Positions 7,973 to 15,456 of a DNA stretch of 34,569 nt are shown piece after piece (the first letter of the stretch is position 1; every line of letters begins with the position of its first letter). A model generated the notes under the pieces. That model saw only the letters and a list, made by a program, of their open reading frames with translations. It was not told the origin of the DNA and searched no databases. The position numbers were made by a program, and so were the translations under genes. Source of the stretch: an uncultured Lachnospiraceae bacterium (GTDB lineage: Bacteria; Bacillota; Clostridia; Lachnospirales; Lachnospiraceae); the NCBI GenBank assembly GCA_946414825.1, contig CAMKQB010000019.1, positions 1 to 34,569 on the forward strand, in the 5' to 3' direction.

Positions 7973-8815
7973 ATGAGTAAGGAAATAGTATTAACAGCGA
8001 AGGATTTATCTAAGACATTTTCAAATGAATCAGTTCAGCAACATGTACTGAAGAATCTTAACCTGGAAATATACAAAGGAGATTTTACAGTAATTATGGG
8101 AAACTCCGGATCAGGAAAGAGTACACTGTTATATGCGCTTAGCGGAATGGATAGACCGACACTTGGAACTATTACATATAACGTAAAAGATAAGCTGGAG
8201 AAGAAGTGTAAGAAAGCAAATGGTGGGAGCGGCGTTGAGATATCAAAGTTCAGCAATGACTGCCTGGCAATGTTCAGAAGAAATCATTGTGGATTCGTTT
8301 TCCAGCAAAATTACTTAAATGACAGTATGAGTGCTCTTGATAACATAATGGTTTGCGGACTTCTTAAGACAAAGGATAGAAAGGTTCTTGCAGAAAGAAG
8401 CAAGGAGCTACTGGAAAAGGTTGAGATAACCTCTAAAGATTGGAACAAGTTCCCAACACAGCTATCTGGTGGACAGCAGCAGAGAGTTGCAGTAGTAAGA
8501 GGCGTCATCAATCAGCCGGAGGTGCTCTTCGCAGATGAGCCTACAGGAGCACTTAATTCGCAGAACACCACAAATGTTCTGGATATCCTGTCAGAACTGA
8601 ATGCACAGGGGCAGAGTATAGTGATGGTTACACATACAGTAAAGGCAGCAGAGAGAGCTAACAGAGTTATCTATCTGGCCGATGGAGTGATAACTGACGA
8701 GATAGTCCTTGGACCTTACCTTGGAGATTATAAGGATGAGAGTAATCCTAACAAGGATCAGGCTGTAGAAAGACACAGAAAGCTTAAGGATTTCCTGTCA
8801 GAGATGGGATGGTAA
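7973..8815 (+). CDS. ABC transporter ATP-binding protein, MacB/LolD-like (exporter 2)
   Basis: This 280-aa ATPase is paralogous to the one at 852. Motifs are Walker A GNSGSGKST (43-51), Q-loop FQQ (Q111), signature LSGGQQQR (164-171), Walker B VLFADEP (184-190) and H-loop H221. A lysine- and glycine-rich insertion (about 72-92) lies between Walker A and the Q-loop, at the same place as in the first ATPase. The start at 7973 has AGGAGA at 7962-7967. The FtsX-type permease follows after 65 bases that contain a perfect hairpin. It acts as the cytoplasmic motor of the second exporter; the substrate is not readable from sequence. Confidence 0.92.
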   Translation: MSKEIVLTAKDLSKTFSNESVQQHVLKNLNLEIYKGDFTVIMGNSGSGKSTLLYALSGMDRPTLGTITYNVKDKLEKKCKKANGGSGVEISKFSNDCLAMFRRNHCGFVFQQNYLNDSMSALDNIMVCGLLKTKDRKVLAERSKELLEKVEITSKDWNKFPTQLSGGQQQRVAVVRGVINQPEVLFADEPTGALNSQNTTNVLDILSELNAQGQSIVMVTHTVKAAERANRVIYLADGVITDEIVLGPYLGDYKDESNPNKDQAVERHRKLKDFLSEMGW

Positions 8816-8819
8816 ACGT

Positions 8820-8862
8820 ATCGATTTGCTTTGCAAATCGATGCTCCGGAGCGAAGCTAAGA
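8820..8862 (+). repeat. Perfect hairpin, palindrome and degenerate repeat copy 3 between ATPase 2 and permease 2
   Basis: ATCGATTTGC (8820-8829) pairs perfectly with GCAAATCGAT (8833-8842) around a TTT loop, and is followed at once by the palindrome GCTCCGGAGC (8843-8852). The bases GAGCGAAGCTAAGAT that overlap it match the right half of the small hairpin repeats at 1680 and 4385. No T run follows, so termination is unlikely to be complete. The ribosome site AGGAG of the permease gene follows within about 10 bases. Confidence 0.6.
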
Positions 8863-8880
8863 TGTTAATAGGAGAAAACC

Positions 8881-11283
8881 ATGAATAGATTATTAATGAT
8901 AGCTAAGAATAATATGAAAAAGCAGCGTGGCGACATGATCACATTTTTCTTACTCACCATGATTGCTGTATTCCTTGTCTTTGACTCTGTGTCAGCACTT
9001 GCAGGAGCAAAGAATGTTATAAAGGATAGATTTACTGAAATTAAGGGAACAGATACACTCTTTGCGGTTGATGATAGTAAGGAGTCTATGGAATGTCTTG
9101 AAAAAGCCCTTGAAAAGAATGGTGTTATAGAATATGAGCATACACCATTTCTCTTAATGAATGCTGATTATAAGAATAAGAAGGATAAAGATTATACTTC
9201 TGCGCAAATGATTGCAGAAAATTATAATAACAAAAATAAGTTTTGTGATGTTGTATCTGATTTTTCTAATCTTAAGAAGGATGATGTTATTATTCCGCTT
9301 TATATGAAGAATGCATTTGCAATTGGAGATACGCTTCAGATTAAGATAAGGGATGATGTATACGATCTCAAAGTTGCCGGATATCATGAGACGCCATACT
9401 TTTGTTCCACTCTTATGATATCTATTGGATACTACTATGTTTCTGATGAAATGATGGAGGCATTTTCCGAGCATGCAACAGGAAACGTTAGTGCTGATGT
9501 TTTGGAAGAACAGCTATATAAGGCTAATTTCCAGTCAGTGCCTGGAAGTGATGAGAAAGATCTTGAAAAAATAGATATGGCTGTTGCAGATGAGTTTAAT
9601 GAACTTATAGCACCTGTAAAAGAGGCTGATCCAATGGCTAGAAATAACCTTGATCTTACTGCAAACTGGAGCCTCTTCGAATGGGGGGACATGATGCTTC
9701 CAGGTGTAGTTCTTGGTATTATCCTTCTCTTTGCTGTAATAACACTTGTTATATCTCTTGTTATTACATCCTTCAGTGTTAAGAACTTCATTCAGAGAAA
9801 TATGAAGAATACAGGAATACTTGAGGCGAGTGGATATACTGTAAAGGAGCTTAGATGGGCTCTTACAATTCAGCTTCTCTTTGTGACTGTGCTGGGAATC
9901 ATTTTTGGAGAAATACTTGCATTCCTTTCAGTTGGAAGCTTTGGAAGCCTTCTGGATATGCTGATTGGTATTTCCTGGAATCAGCCAATTAATGTAGTAG
10001 TAGCAATAGGTACAGCATTTTTTTTCCTTGTTACTATCTTTATAACAGTCAGACTTCTTAGCAGAAGATATAAGAAGATTACAGTTCTTGATGCTCTTAG
10101 AGGTGGTATCAATACTCATAACTTTAAGAAGAATTTCTTCCCATTTGAGAAGACACCAATCCCAACACCTCTTGTCCTTTCTCTTAAGGATACATTTGGC
10201 GGATTCGGAAGAAATATAGCTATGTCAGTTATTATAGCAATCCTTACTATAGTATCTCTTGTAGGATTTGGTCTGGTTGAGAATTTTAGTAACGATCCTG
10301 AGGGACTGATTGGTATCATGGGATTTGAGTTTGGAGACATGGGAATTACTGGTGAGTCAGGATATGCTGATGAGATGAGAGAACTTTCCGGGGTAAAAAA
10401 TGTACTCGTGGAAAACAGTATTGAGCCTACATTAAGCTATAATGGCAAGACAAGTAAAATCTATACTATTGTAAATGATGATGGTAAATATGCTATCAAC
10501 AAGGTAATGATCGAAGGAAGATTTCCAGAGAATGATAATGAAGTTATGCTTACAGGAACTGTTGCAAACGAACTGGGTTGCAAAGTAGGAGATGTTATAA
10601 CTGCAAAGCTAGGTGATAAAAAAGAAGACTATATAGTTACTGGAATCAATCAGAGAATGATGCAGGCGGGAAAAACAGCGACCATGCTTAAGTCAGGAGC
10701 TAAAAGACTTGGTGCTAATATGCCATATGATAATTATTATGTGACGGCTGAGGATGGAGTTTCATATGATGAATTAAAGAAAGCATTTGAAGATTATGCT
10801 GAGAAGAAAAATCTTAATTTCTCATACTCTAAAATGGATGATATGGTTTCGAGTGTTACAGATACATTAACAGTTACTATGTCAGCTGTATGTGTTCTTC
10901 TTTCCATCATTACTATTCTGATAGTTGTATTTGTAGAATCACTTGTTATAAGAGCTAAGGTTACTCGTGAGTGGAGAGGAATGGGTATCAGCAAGGCACT
11001 TGGAATGAGTTCAGGTGAGCTGCTTACACAGATAATGCTTTCCAACATCCCAGCCATTATAGTTGGATGTATAATAGGAGCACTTCTTTCAAGTCAGGCA
11101 GGTAAGGCTGTTGTGGAGATGGCATTTTCCTACATGGGTGTTCAGAACGTTCGCTTTAATATATCCTTCGTCTGGATGGTCGTTGTATTTGCAGGAATAG
11201 TCCTGGTAGCGATGATGACATCAGGCCTCGCAGGAAGAAAAGTTAAGAAAATCAATCCTATTGAGATGATTACTGAAGAGTAA
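8881..11283 (+). CDS. FtsX/MacB-type ABC transporter permease (exporter 2)
   Basis: This 800-aa permease is the membrane part of exporter 2. It has the same duplicated FtsX layout as the protein at 1720: an N-terminal helix (about 18-40), a large outside domain, helices near 275-300, 325-350 and 365-390, a helix around 440-460, a second outside domain and three C-terminal helices ending with GRKVKKINPIEMITEE. The segments MKNTGILEASGYTVKELRW and WRGMGISKALGMSSGELL are the coupling regions before FtsX helices. Sequence between the two permeases is much more divergent than between their ATPases, mostly in the outside domains, which suggests different ligands. Start at 8881 has AGGAG at 8870-8874. 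No T-rich terminator follows; the 14-bp palindrome at 11284 comes directly after the stop. Confidence 0.9.
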   Translation: MNRLLMIAKNNMKKQRGDMITFFLLTMIAVFLVFDSVSALAGAKNVIKDRFTEIKGTDTLFAVDDSKESMECLEKALEKNGVIEYEHTPFLLMNADYKNKKDKDYTSAQMIAENYNNKNKFCDVVSDFSNLKKDDVIIPLYMKNAFAIGDTLQIKIRDDVYDLKVAGYHETPYFCSTLMISIGYYYVSDEMMEAFSEHATGNVSADVLEEQLYKANFQSVPGSDEKDLEKIDMAVADEFNELIAPVKEADPMARNNLDLTANWSLFEWGDMMLPGVVLGIILLFAVITLVISLVITSFSVKNFIQRNMKNTGILEASGYTVKELRWALTIQLLFVTVLGIIFGEILAFLSVGSFGSLLDMLIGISWNQPINVVVAIGTAFFFLVTIFITVRLLSRRYKKITVLDALRGGINTHNFKKNFFPFEKTPIPTPLVLSLKDTFGGFGRNIAMSVIIAILTIVSLVGFGLVENFSNDPEGLIGIMGFEFGDMGITGESGYADEMRELSGVKNVLVENSIEPTLSYNGKTSKIYTIVNDDGKYAINKVMIEGRFPENDNEVMLTGTVANELGCKVGDVITAKLGDKKEDYIVTGINQRMMQAGKTATMLKSGAKRLGANMPYDNYYVTAEDGVSYDELKKAFEDYAEKKNLNFSYSKMDDMVSSVTDTLTVTMSAVCVLLSIITILIVVFVESLVIRAKVTREWRGMGISKALGMSSGELLTQIMLSNIPAIIVGCIIGALLSSQAGKAVVEMAFSYMGVQNVRFNISFVWMVVVFAGIVLVAMMTSGLAGRKVKKINPIEMITEE

Positions 11284-11297
11284 TGAGTATATACTCA
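11284..11297. promoter_or_regulatory. 14-bp perfect palindrome upstream of the peptidase operon promoter
   Basis: TGAGTATATACTCA reads the same on both strands. It begins right after the permease 2 stop codon and ends 3 bases before the proposed -35 at 11301. Its size and position suit an operator for a dimeric regulator; a weak transcript-end hairpin is the alternative. Confidence 0.4.
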
Positions 11298-11300
11298 CCA

Positions 11301-11329
11301 TAGAAATAATTTAATATTTAGTGTACAAT
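11301..11329 (+). promoter_or_regulatory. Probable promoter of the peptidase/two-component operon
   Basis: TAGAAA (11301-11306), a 17-base spacer and TACAAT (11324-11329), with TG at 11322-11323, form a plausible extended -10 promoter. The -10 matches consensus at 5 of 6 bases. The transcript would start about 25 bases before the start codon at 11361. Confidence 0.5.
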
Positions 11330-11360
11330 AAGACCGATATTCTTTTTGGGAGGGTTTGAG

Positions 11361-12506
11361 ATGAGATATCCTAAACCATTACAACCAGGAGGCACTATCG
11401 GTTTTATTGCGCCTTCTTTCGGCTGTGCCATAGAGCCATATAAAACAAGATTTGAAAATGCGTTGAGTCTGTTTCGTGAAATGGGCTATAAGACGTATTT
11501 GGGCCCTAATTGCTATGAAGGAAGTGGTATCGGTATCAGCAATACTCCGGAAAAATGTGGGGAAGAGTTGATGGATGTTATGACCACAGGCGTTTCCAGG
11601 TATGATGCAGAGTCCGGCGAAAGGGCAGATGTAGTAATTACCTGCGGTGGTGGCGAACTGATGTGTGAGGTTGTTCCATTTATCGATTTTGAGAAGATAG
11701 CGTCCAGTGAACCTAAATGGTATATGGGTTATTCGGATAACACTAATTATACATTTCTATCGACTGTTTTAGCGGATACAGCAGCTATCTATGGACCTTG
11801 TGCTCCGGCCTTCGGCAGAGAACCTTGGCATGAGTCAATGGAAGATGCGATGAAGCTACTGACTGGCGAGAAGACTGAATTTAGTAGCTACGCCCTATGG
11901 GAAAAGGAAGAGTTTAGTGCTGAAGACGAAACTGGAAGTGCACTCCTTTCATATAACGTGACAGAGAAGGCGAAGTATTACTACTATTTACCTAAAGAAG
12001 AGGGAAATGAATACAGTGGAAAACTCTTGTCAGGTGATGAATTAACTAATGATATATCGGTGCCGGAGGAATTAAGAAGTGGACTGAATATAAGTGGCCG
12101 TCTTCTCGGAGGCTGTGTAGACATCCTGACACTTCATGTCGGTACAAGGACTGACAAAGTAGCGGAGTTTCTTGAAAAATATAAGGATGACGGTTTTATA
12201 TGGTTTCTGGAATGCTGTGACCTGGATCCGCTTTCTATGAGAAGAGCATTTTGGCAAATGCGTGAAGCTGGCTGGTTTAAATATGTGAAGGGATTTATGA
12301 TCGGCCGACCACTTCATTTTGGTGAAGAAGCTCTGGGAGTTGACCAGTATAATGCAGTTACAGATATATTAGGCGATGTGGGGGTTCCAATCATAATGGA
12401 TCTCGATATAGGCCATGTGCCGCCGATGCTTCCAATTGTGTCTGGAAGTGTGGCAGATGTGAAGGCCGAAGGCAATAAGATAATAATAAAGTATTCATTT
12501 ATATAA
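11361..12506 (+). CDS. S66-family peptidase (LD-carboxypeptidase / MccF-like)
   Basis: This is a cytoplasmic serine peptidase of 381 residues in the family that holds LD-carboxypeptidases (murein tetrapeptide trimming) and MccF (cleavage of microcin C-type peptide-nucleotides, giving immunity). The catalytic triad is visible: Ser125 in GYSDN, Glu284 in FLECCD and His352 in IGHVPPMLPI. The N-terminus PGGTIGFIAPS is typical. The length and the extra segment between Ser and Glu are closer to MccF-like members than to the shorter LdcA, but substrate cannot be assigned. The ATG at 11361 is chosen because a TTG at 11346 would overlap the GGGAGGG ribosome site (11348-11354). The LytTR regulator follows after 16 bases, and two exporters precede it, so a role in peptide-antibiotic resistance is inferred. 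Confidence 0.88.
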   Translation: MRYPKPLQPGGTIGFIAPSFGCAIEPYKTRFENALSLFREMGYKTYLGPNCYEGSGIGISNTPEKCGEELMDVMTTGVSRYDAESGERADVVITCGGGELMCEVVPFIDFEKIASSEPKWYMGYSDNTNYTFLSTVLADTAAIYGPCAPAFGREPWHESMEDAMKLLTGEKTEFSSYALWEKEEFSAEDETGSALLSYNVTEKAKYYYYLPKEEGNEYSGKLLSGDELTNDISVPEELRSGLNISGRLLGGCVDILTLHVGTRTDKVAEFLEKYKDDGFIWFLECCDLDPLSMRRAFWQMREAGWFKYVKGFMIGRPLHFGEEALGVDQYNAVTDILGDVGVPIIMDLDIGHVPPMLPIVSGSVADVKAEGNKIIIKYSFI

Positions 12507-12522
12507 ATAGGGGGAAGAAAAA

Positions 12523-13233
12523 ATGAGAATAGCAGTATGCGATGATGAGGAAAAGTTTAGAAATCAGGCGCGTGATATGGTAGACAAGCTGGCAGGCAGT
12601 CTGGATGTTGTAGTTGATGCATATTCAGATGGAAATCAGCTTTTAGCAGCATTTGATAAGAAACCATATGACGTGCTTTTTCTTGATATAGAGATGCCGG
12701 TAATGGACGGAATTACACTTGCCAAGAAACTTCGGGAGAGGAGTGACAGCATATATATCGTATTCCTTACAGGCCATGTTGAGTATGCGCTTGAAGGATA
12801 TGAGGTAAATGCTTTACGTTATCTGACAAAGCCGGTTCAGGAAGAGAAGCTCCGTGAGGTTTTGAGATTCGTAATGGATCAGAACACCAGCAAGAAACAG
12901 CTAATGATCAAAGAGGATGGAGAGGAACTACTCCTAAATATCGCTGATATTATATATTTTGAAGCTCAGAATCAATATGTAATGATATATACTGAGGATG
13001 GAGAGCATCTGATACGATACAATATAGGTGATTTTGAAGAACAGCTAAAGAAGGATGGTTTCTTCCGTACCCACAGAGGATATCTGGTATCCCTTGCAAA
13101 GGTGAAGAAGCTGGTCAAAAATGAAGTTATAATGGAAGGACCGGATGGAGATATTAGCGTGCCTGTTAGCAGAACTAATACTAAGTCTCTTAAGGAAGCT
13201 CTTTATGCATATGTAGAAAATACTGCAATGTAA
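12523..13233 (+). CDS. LytTR-family response regulator (AgrA/ComE type)
   Basis: This 236-aa regulator has an N-terminal receiver domain with D7/D8, phospho-acceptor D55 (VLFLDIEMPVMDG), T83 and K103 (LTKPV). The C-terminal LytTR DNA-binding domain spans about 128-232, with YFEAQNQYVMIYT and FFRTHRGYLVSLAKV segments. Regulators of this class bind paired direct repeats upstream of target genes and usually answer to a peptide-sensing kinase; here the AgrC-like kinase follows after 28 bases. The ribosome site GGGGGAAG is at 12509-12516. Its gene lies between the peptidase and the kinase in one run of same-strand genes. No AgrD- or bacteriocin-like small gene is visible close by. Confidence 0.92.
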   Translation: MRIAVCDDEEKFRNQARDMVDKLAGSLDVVVDAYSDGNQLLAAFDKKPYDVLFLDIEMPVMDGITLAKKLRERSDSIYIVFLTGHVEYALEGYEVNALRYLTKPVQEEKLREVLRFVMDQNTSKKQLMIKEDGEELLLNIADIIYFEAQNQYVMIYTEDGEHLIRYNIGDFEEQLKKDGFFRTHRGYLVSLAKVKKLVKNEVIMEGPDGDISVPVSRTNTKSLKEALYAYVENTAM

Positions 13234-13261
13234 AATCTATAGCTGTTAAAGGAAAAAAGAT

Positions 13262-14737
13262 ATGAAAGAAGCAATAATGAACTACACCGGTATCATTTTA
13301 TCAGATATTAATTTTATGTTAGCCATGCTGATAATTGTACTTGTGGCTGCATGCTTTCTTGGCAGGTACATAGTTATTACCAGAAAAATGGTACTCGCTA
13401 CTTTGGGTGTACTTATAATACAGATAGTTTTTCTTTTTGCCTCGGATTTTTTAATGAAGAGCATGTATCCGGATGCGTATAAAGTTCTGGAAGGTATGGA
13501 AAGCATAAATGAATTAACGCCTGAACTTGCAGGATATGAAGAGATTCAGGTGTTTTCTAATGTATCAGCACTTATTTTAAATGGTTTGGTGTTCGTATAT
13601 GCATTTGTATTCTATCTGATTGCGAACAAGGAGAAAAGAATCATAAGGGCAACTGAATCTCTGATATGCCTAATGCTTTATTACCAGTTTGTTAATTCTA
13701 TTTTCCAGTATATGTACTTATACTTTAATGGATGTAAGCAGGAAATAGTTGACCTGTTTATAAGCGGTTCGATGGCGGGACTGGAAGGAATAAAATTTAC
13801 ATTCTTTTTAACCTGCGCGGTATTTATTATATCAGTTGCTATTCTGCTTATTCTGTACTTTGGCTATTACAGGAAGAAGAGAGTTTATGTAGTCAGAATC
13901 AGAGACAGGGTTCTTTTTGTACTATGGCTTATAATATTTGGCATATTTCCAGGTATGCCTATAGGACCGGAAAAATTGTCTGATAAGTTTATGCTGCTTA
14001 GCATTATATTTGGAGTGATGCTCCTTGTTCTTGGAATACTTGCGCCTGTAATTCTGGTAATGAATGCGGCGGATAAGAGTCTCAGGGAAAAGAATGAATA
14101 TCAGGAAACCTACCTAAATGCTGAGCTTGAATATATTGAACGCTATAAGAATGCGCAGACGGAAACAAGAGCCTTCCGACATGACATCATTAACAACCTA
14201 TCTCTGACAAGTATGATGCTGGACGAGGGTAAGGTTGAGGATGCAAGCCAACACCTTAAGGAGCTGCTGGGAAATGTAAGAGCCCTGTCTCCATCTATTA
14301 TAACAGGAGATGAGATGCTGGATTGTATAGTGGCGATGAAGGCGGACAAGATGAAGGAGCTGGATATCAGATTTACAACTGACGGGGTTGTGGATGGCGG
14401 CCTTCATATGAAGCCGATGGACGTTTGCAGCATTTTTGCAAATGCTCTCGATAATGCTATAGAAGCTGCCAGAAAAGTAGAGAAAGAGCCTTGGATTGAC
14501 CTCAAGATTAAAAGAACTGAGAAGTTCTTCGTACTTAAAATATCAAATGCAGCCGAAGGCAAGGTGAATGTTGAGAAGCTCTTTATGAGTAACGGATATA
14601 CATCAAAGAATGATAAGGAACATCACGGTTTCGGACTTAGAAATATCAGACAGGCGGTTGAAGAATATGATGGCCTGGTAAAAGCTGAAGCAGAAGAAGG
14701 TACATTTGGCCTATCTATAATGATTCCAAGGAAATAA
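13262..14737 (+). CDS. AgrC-like GHKL sensor histidine kinase
   Basis: This 491-aa protein has about seven hydrophobic membrane segments in the first 270 residues (near 12-34, 43-62, 100-120, 132-152, 178-200, 217-232 and 243-268). A coiled segment with the phospho-acceptor H307 in the motif RAFRHDIINNL follows. The ATPase domain has the N-box IFANALDNAIEAA (N398) and the G-box HHGFGLRNI, as in AgrC/ComD/NatK kinases. It pairs with the LytTR regulator upstream. The multi-helix N-terminal sensor suits a membrane-embedded peptide or lipid ligand. The membrane region does not contain a conserved domain that I can name. The next gene starts 14 bases after its stop, which suggests the following regulator/kinase pair is in the same transcript. 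Confidence 0.9.
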   Translation: MKEAIMNYTGIILSDINFMLAMLIIVLVAACFLGRYIVITRKMVLATLGVLIIQIVFLFASDFLMKSMYPDAYKVLEGMESINELTPELAGYEEIQVFSNVSALILNGLVFVYAFVFYLIANKEKRIIRATESLICLMLYYQFVNSIFQYMYLYFNGCKQEIVDLFISGSMAGLEGIKFTFFLTCAVFIISVAILLILYFGYYRKKRVYVVRIRDRVLFVLWLIIFGIFPGMPIGPEKLSDKFMLLSIIFGVMLLVLGILAPVILVMNAADKSLREKNEYQETYLNAELEYIERYKNAQTETRAFRHDIINNLSLTSMMLDEGKVEDASQHLKELLGNVRALSPSIITGDEMLDCIVAMKADKMKELDIRFTTDGVVDGGLHMKPMDVCSIFANALDNAIEAARKVEKEPWIDLKIKRTEKFFVLKISNAAEGKVNVEKLFMSNGYTSKNDKEHHGFGLRNIRQAVEEYDGLVKAEAEEGTFGLSIMIPRK

Positions 14738-14751
14738 AGTGGAGGAGCGAA

Positions 14752-15456
14752 ATGCATTACAATTGTCTAATAGTTGATGACGAGGTGGAGCTTGCCAAAA
14801 TGACGGCGGAATATTTTCAAATGTTCGATATTAAAACAGAATATGTAGACAGTGCTTCGGCATGCTATGAATTTTTAGACAAGAATGATATAGACCTTCT
14901 ACTTTTAGATATCAATCTTGGAGATGGTTCAGGCTTCGAGGTTTGTAAGAAGGTGAGAGAGGATTATCAGCGGCCGATCCTCTTTATCAGTGCGCGTCAG
15001 AGCGATGATGATGTACTTGTTGCACTTAGTATCGGAGGCGACGATTATATCAAGAAACCTTATAGTCTGGCGGTTCTGCTTGCTAAGGTTAAGCTGAACC
15101 TTAAGAAGGTAGAGCAACTGAAGTCTCTCTCTTCAAAGGAAGTGGCATATAGTAGTACTGATGATAGTGTAATGCAGCTGGATGAATCCACTCTTTCAGT
15201 TATTTTGAAGGGGAACCGAATTAGTCTTAAGGCTAAAGAGTTTGCTCTGTTGAAATGCCTATATAATCACAAGAATACTATCGTAACAAAGGATGCGTTG
15301 TTCGAAGAGGTGTGGGGAGATACATTTTATTCGGATGGTACGCTTAATGTGCATATTAGAAAGCTACGGGAGAAGCTCGAAGAGGATCCTAATAATCCTA
15401 AGTATATAAAGACTATTTGGGGGACGGGTTATATATTTGAGGAAGCTGATAAATGA
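14752..15456 (+). CDS. OmpR/PhoB-family response regulator (second)
   Basis: This 234-aa regulator has the receiver residues D9/D10/E11, phospho-acceptor D53 (LLLLDINLGDG) and K102 (IKKPYS), and a C-terminal winged helix with NVHIRKLREKLEEDP and the final TIWGTGYIFE. The GGAGG ribosome site (14742-14746) supports the start. The gene overlaps the kinase gene by four bases (ATGA), a sign of translational coupling. It is related to the regulator at 4430 but not a near-identical copy. Its position directly after the LytTR pair puts two different sensory systems in one probable operon. Confidence 0.93.
   Translation: MHYNCLIVDDEVELAKMTAEYFQMFDIKTEYVDSASACYEFLDKNDIDLLLLDINLGDGSGFEVCKKVREDYQRPILFISARQSDDDVLVALSIGGDDYIKKPYSLAVLLAKVKLNLKKVEQLKSLSSKEVAYSSTDDSVMQLDESTLSVILKGNRISLKAKEFALLKCLYNHKNTIVTKDALFEEVWGDTFYSDGTLNVHIRKLREKLEEDPNNPKYIKTIWGTGYIFEEADK

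Noticed and set aside
11284-11360. Small peptide or pheromone gene before the S66/LytTR operon
   Set aside because: No start codon with a ribosome site and no useful open frame in this gap; the other short gaps of the locus were checked in the same way without success.
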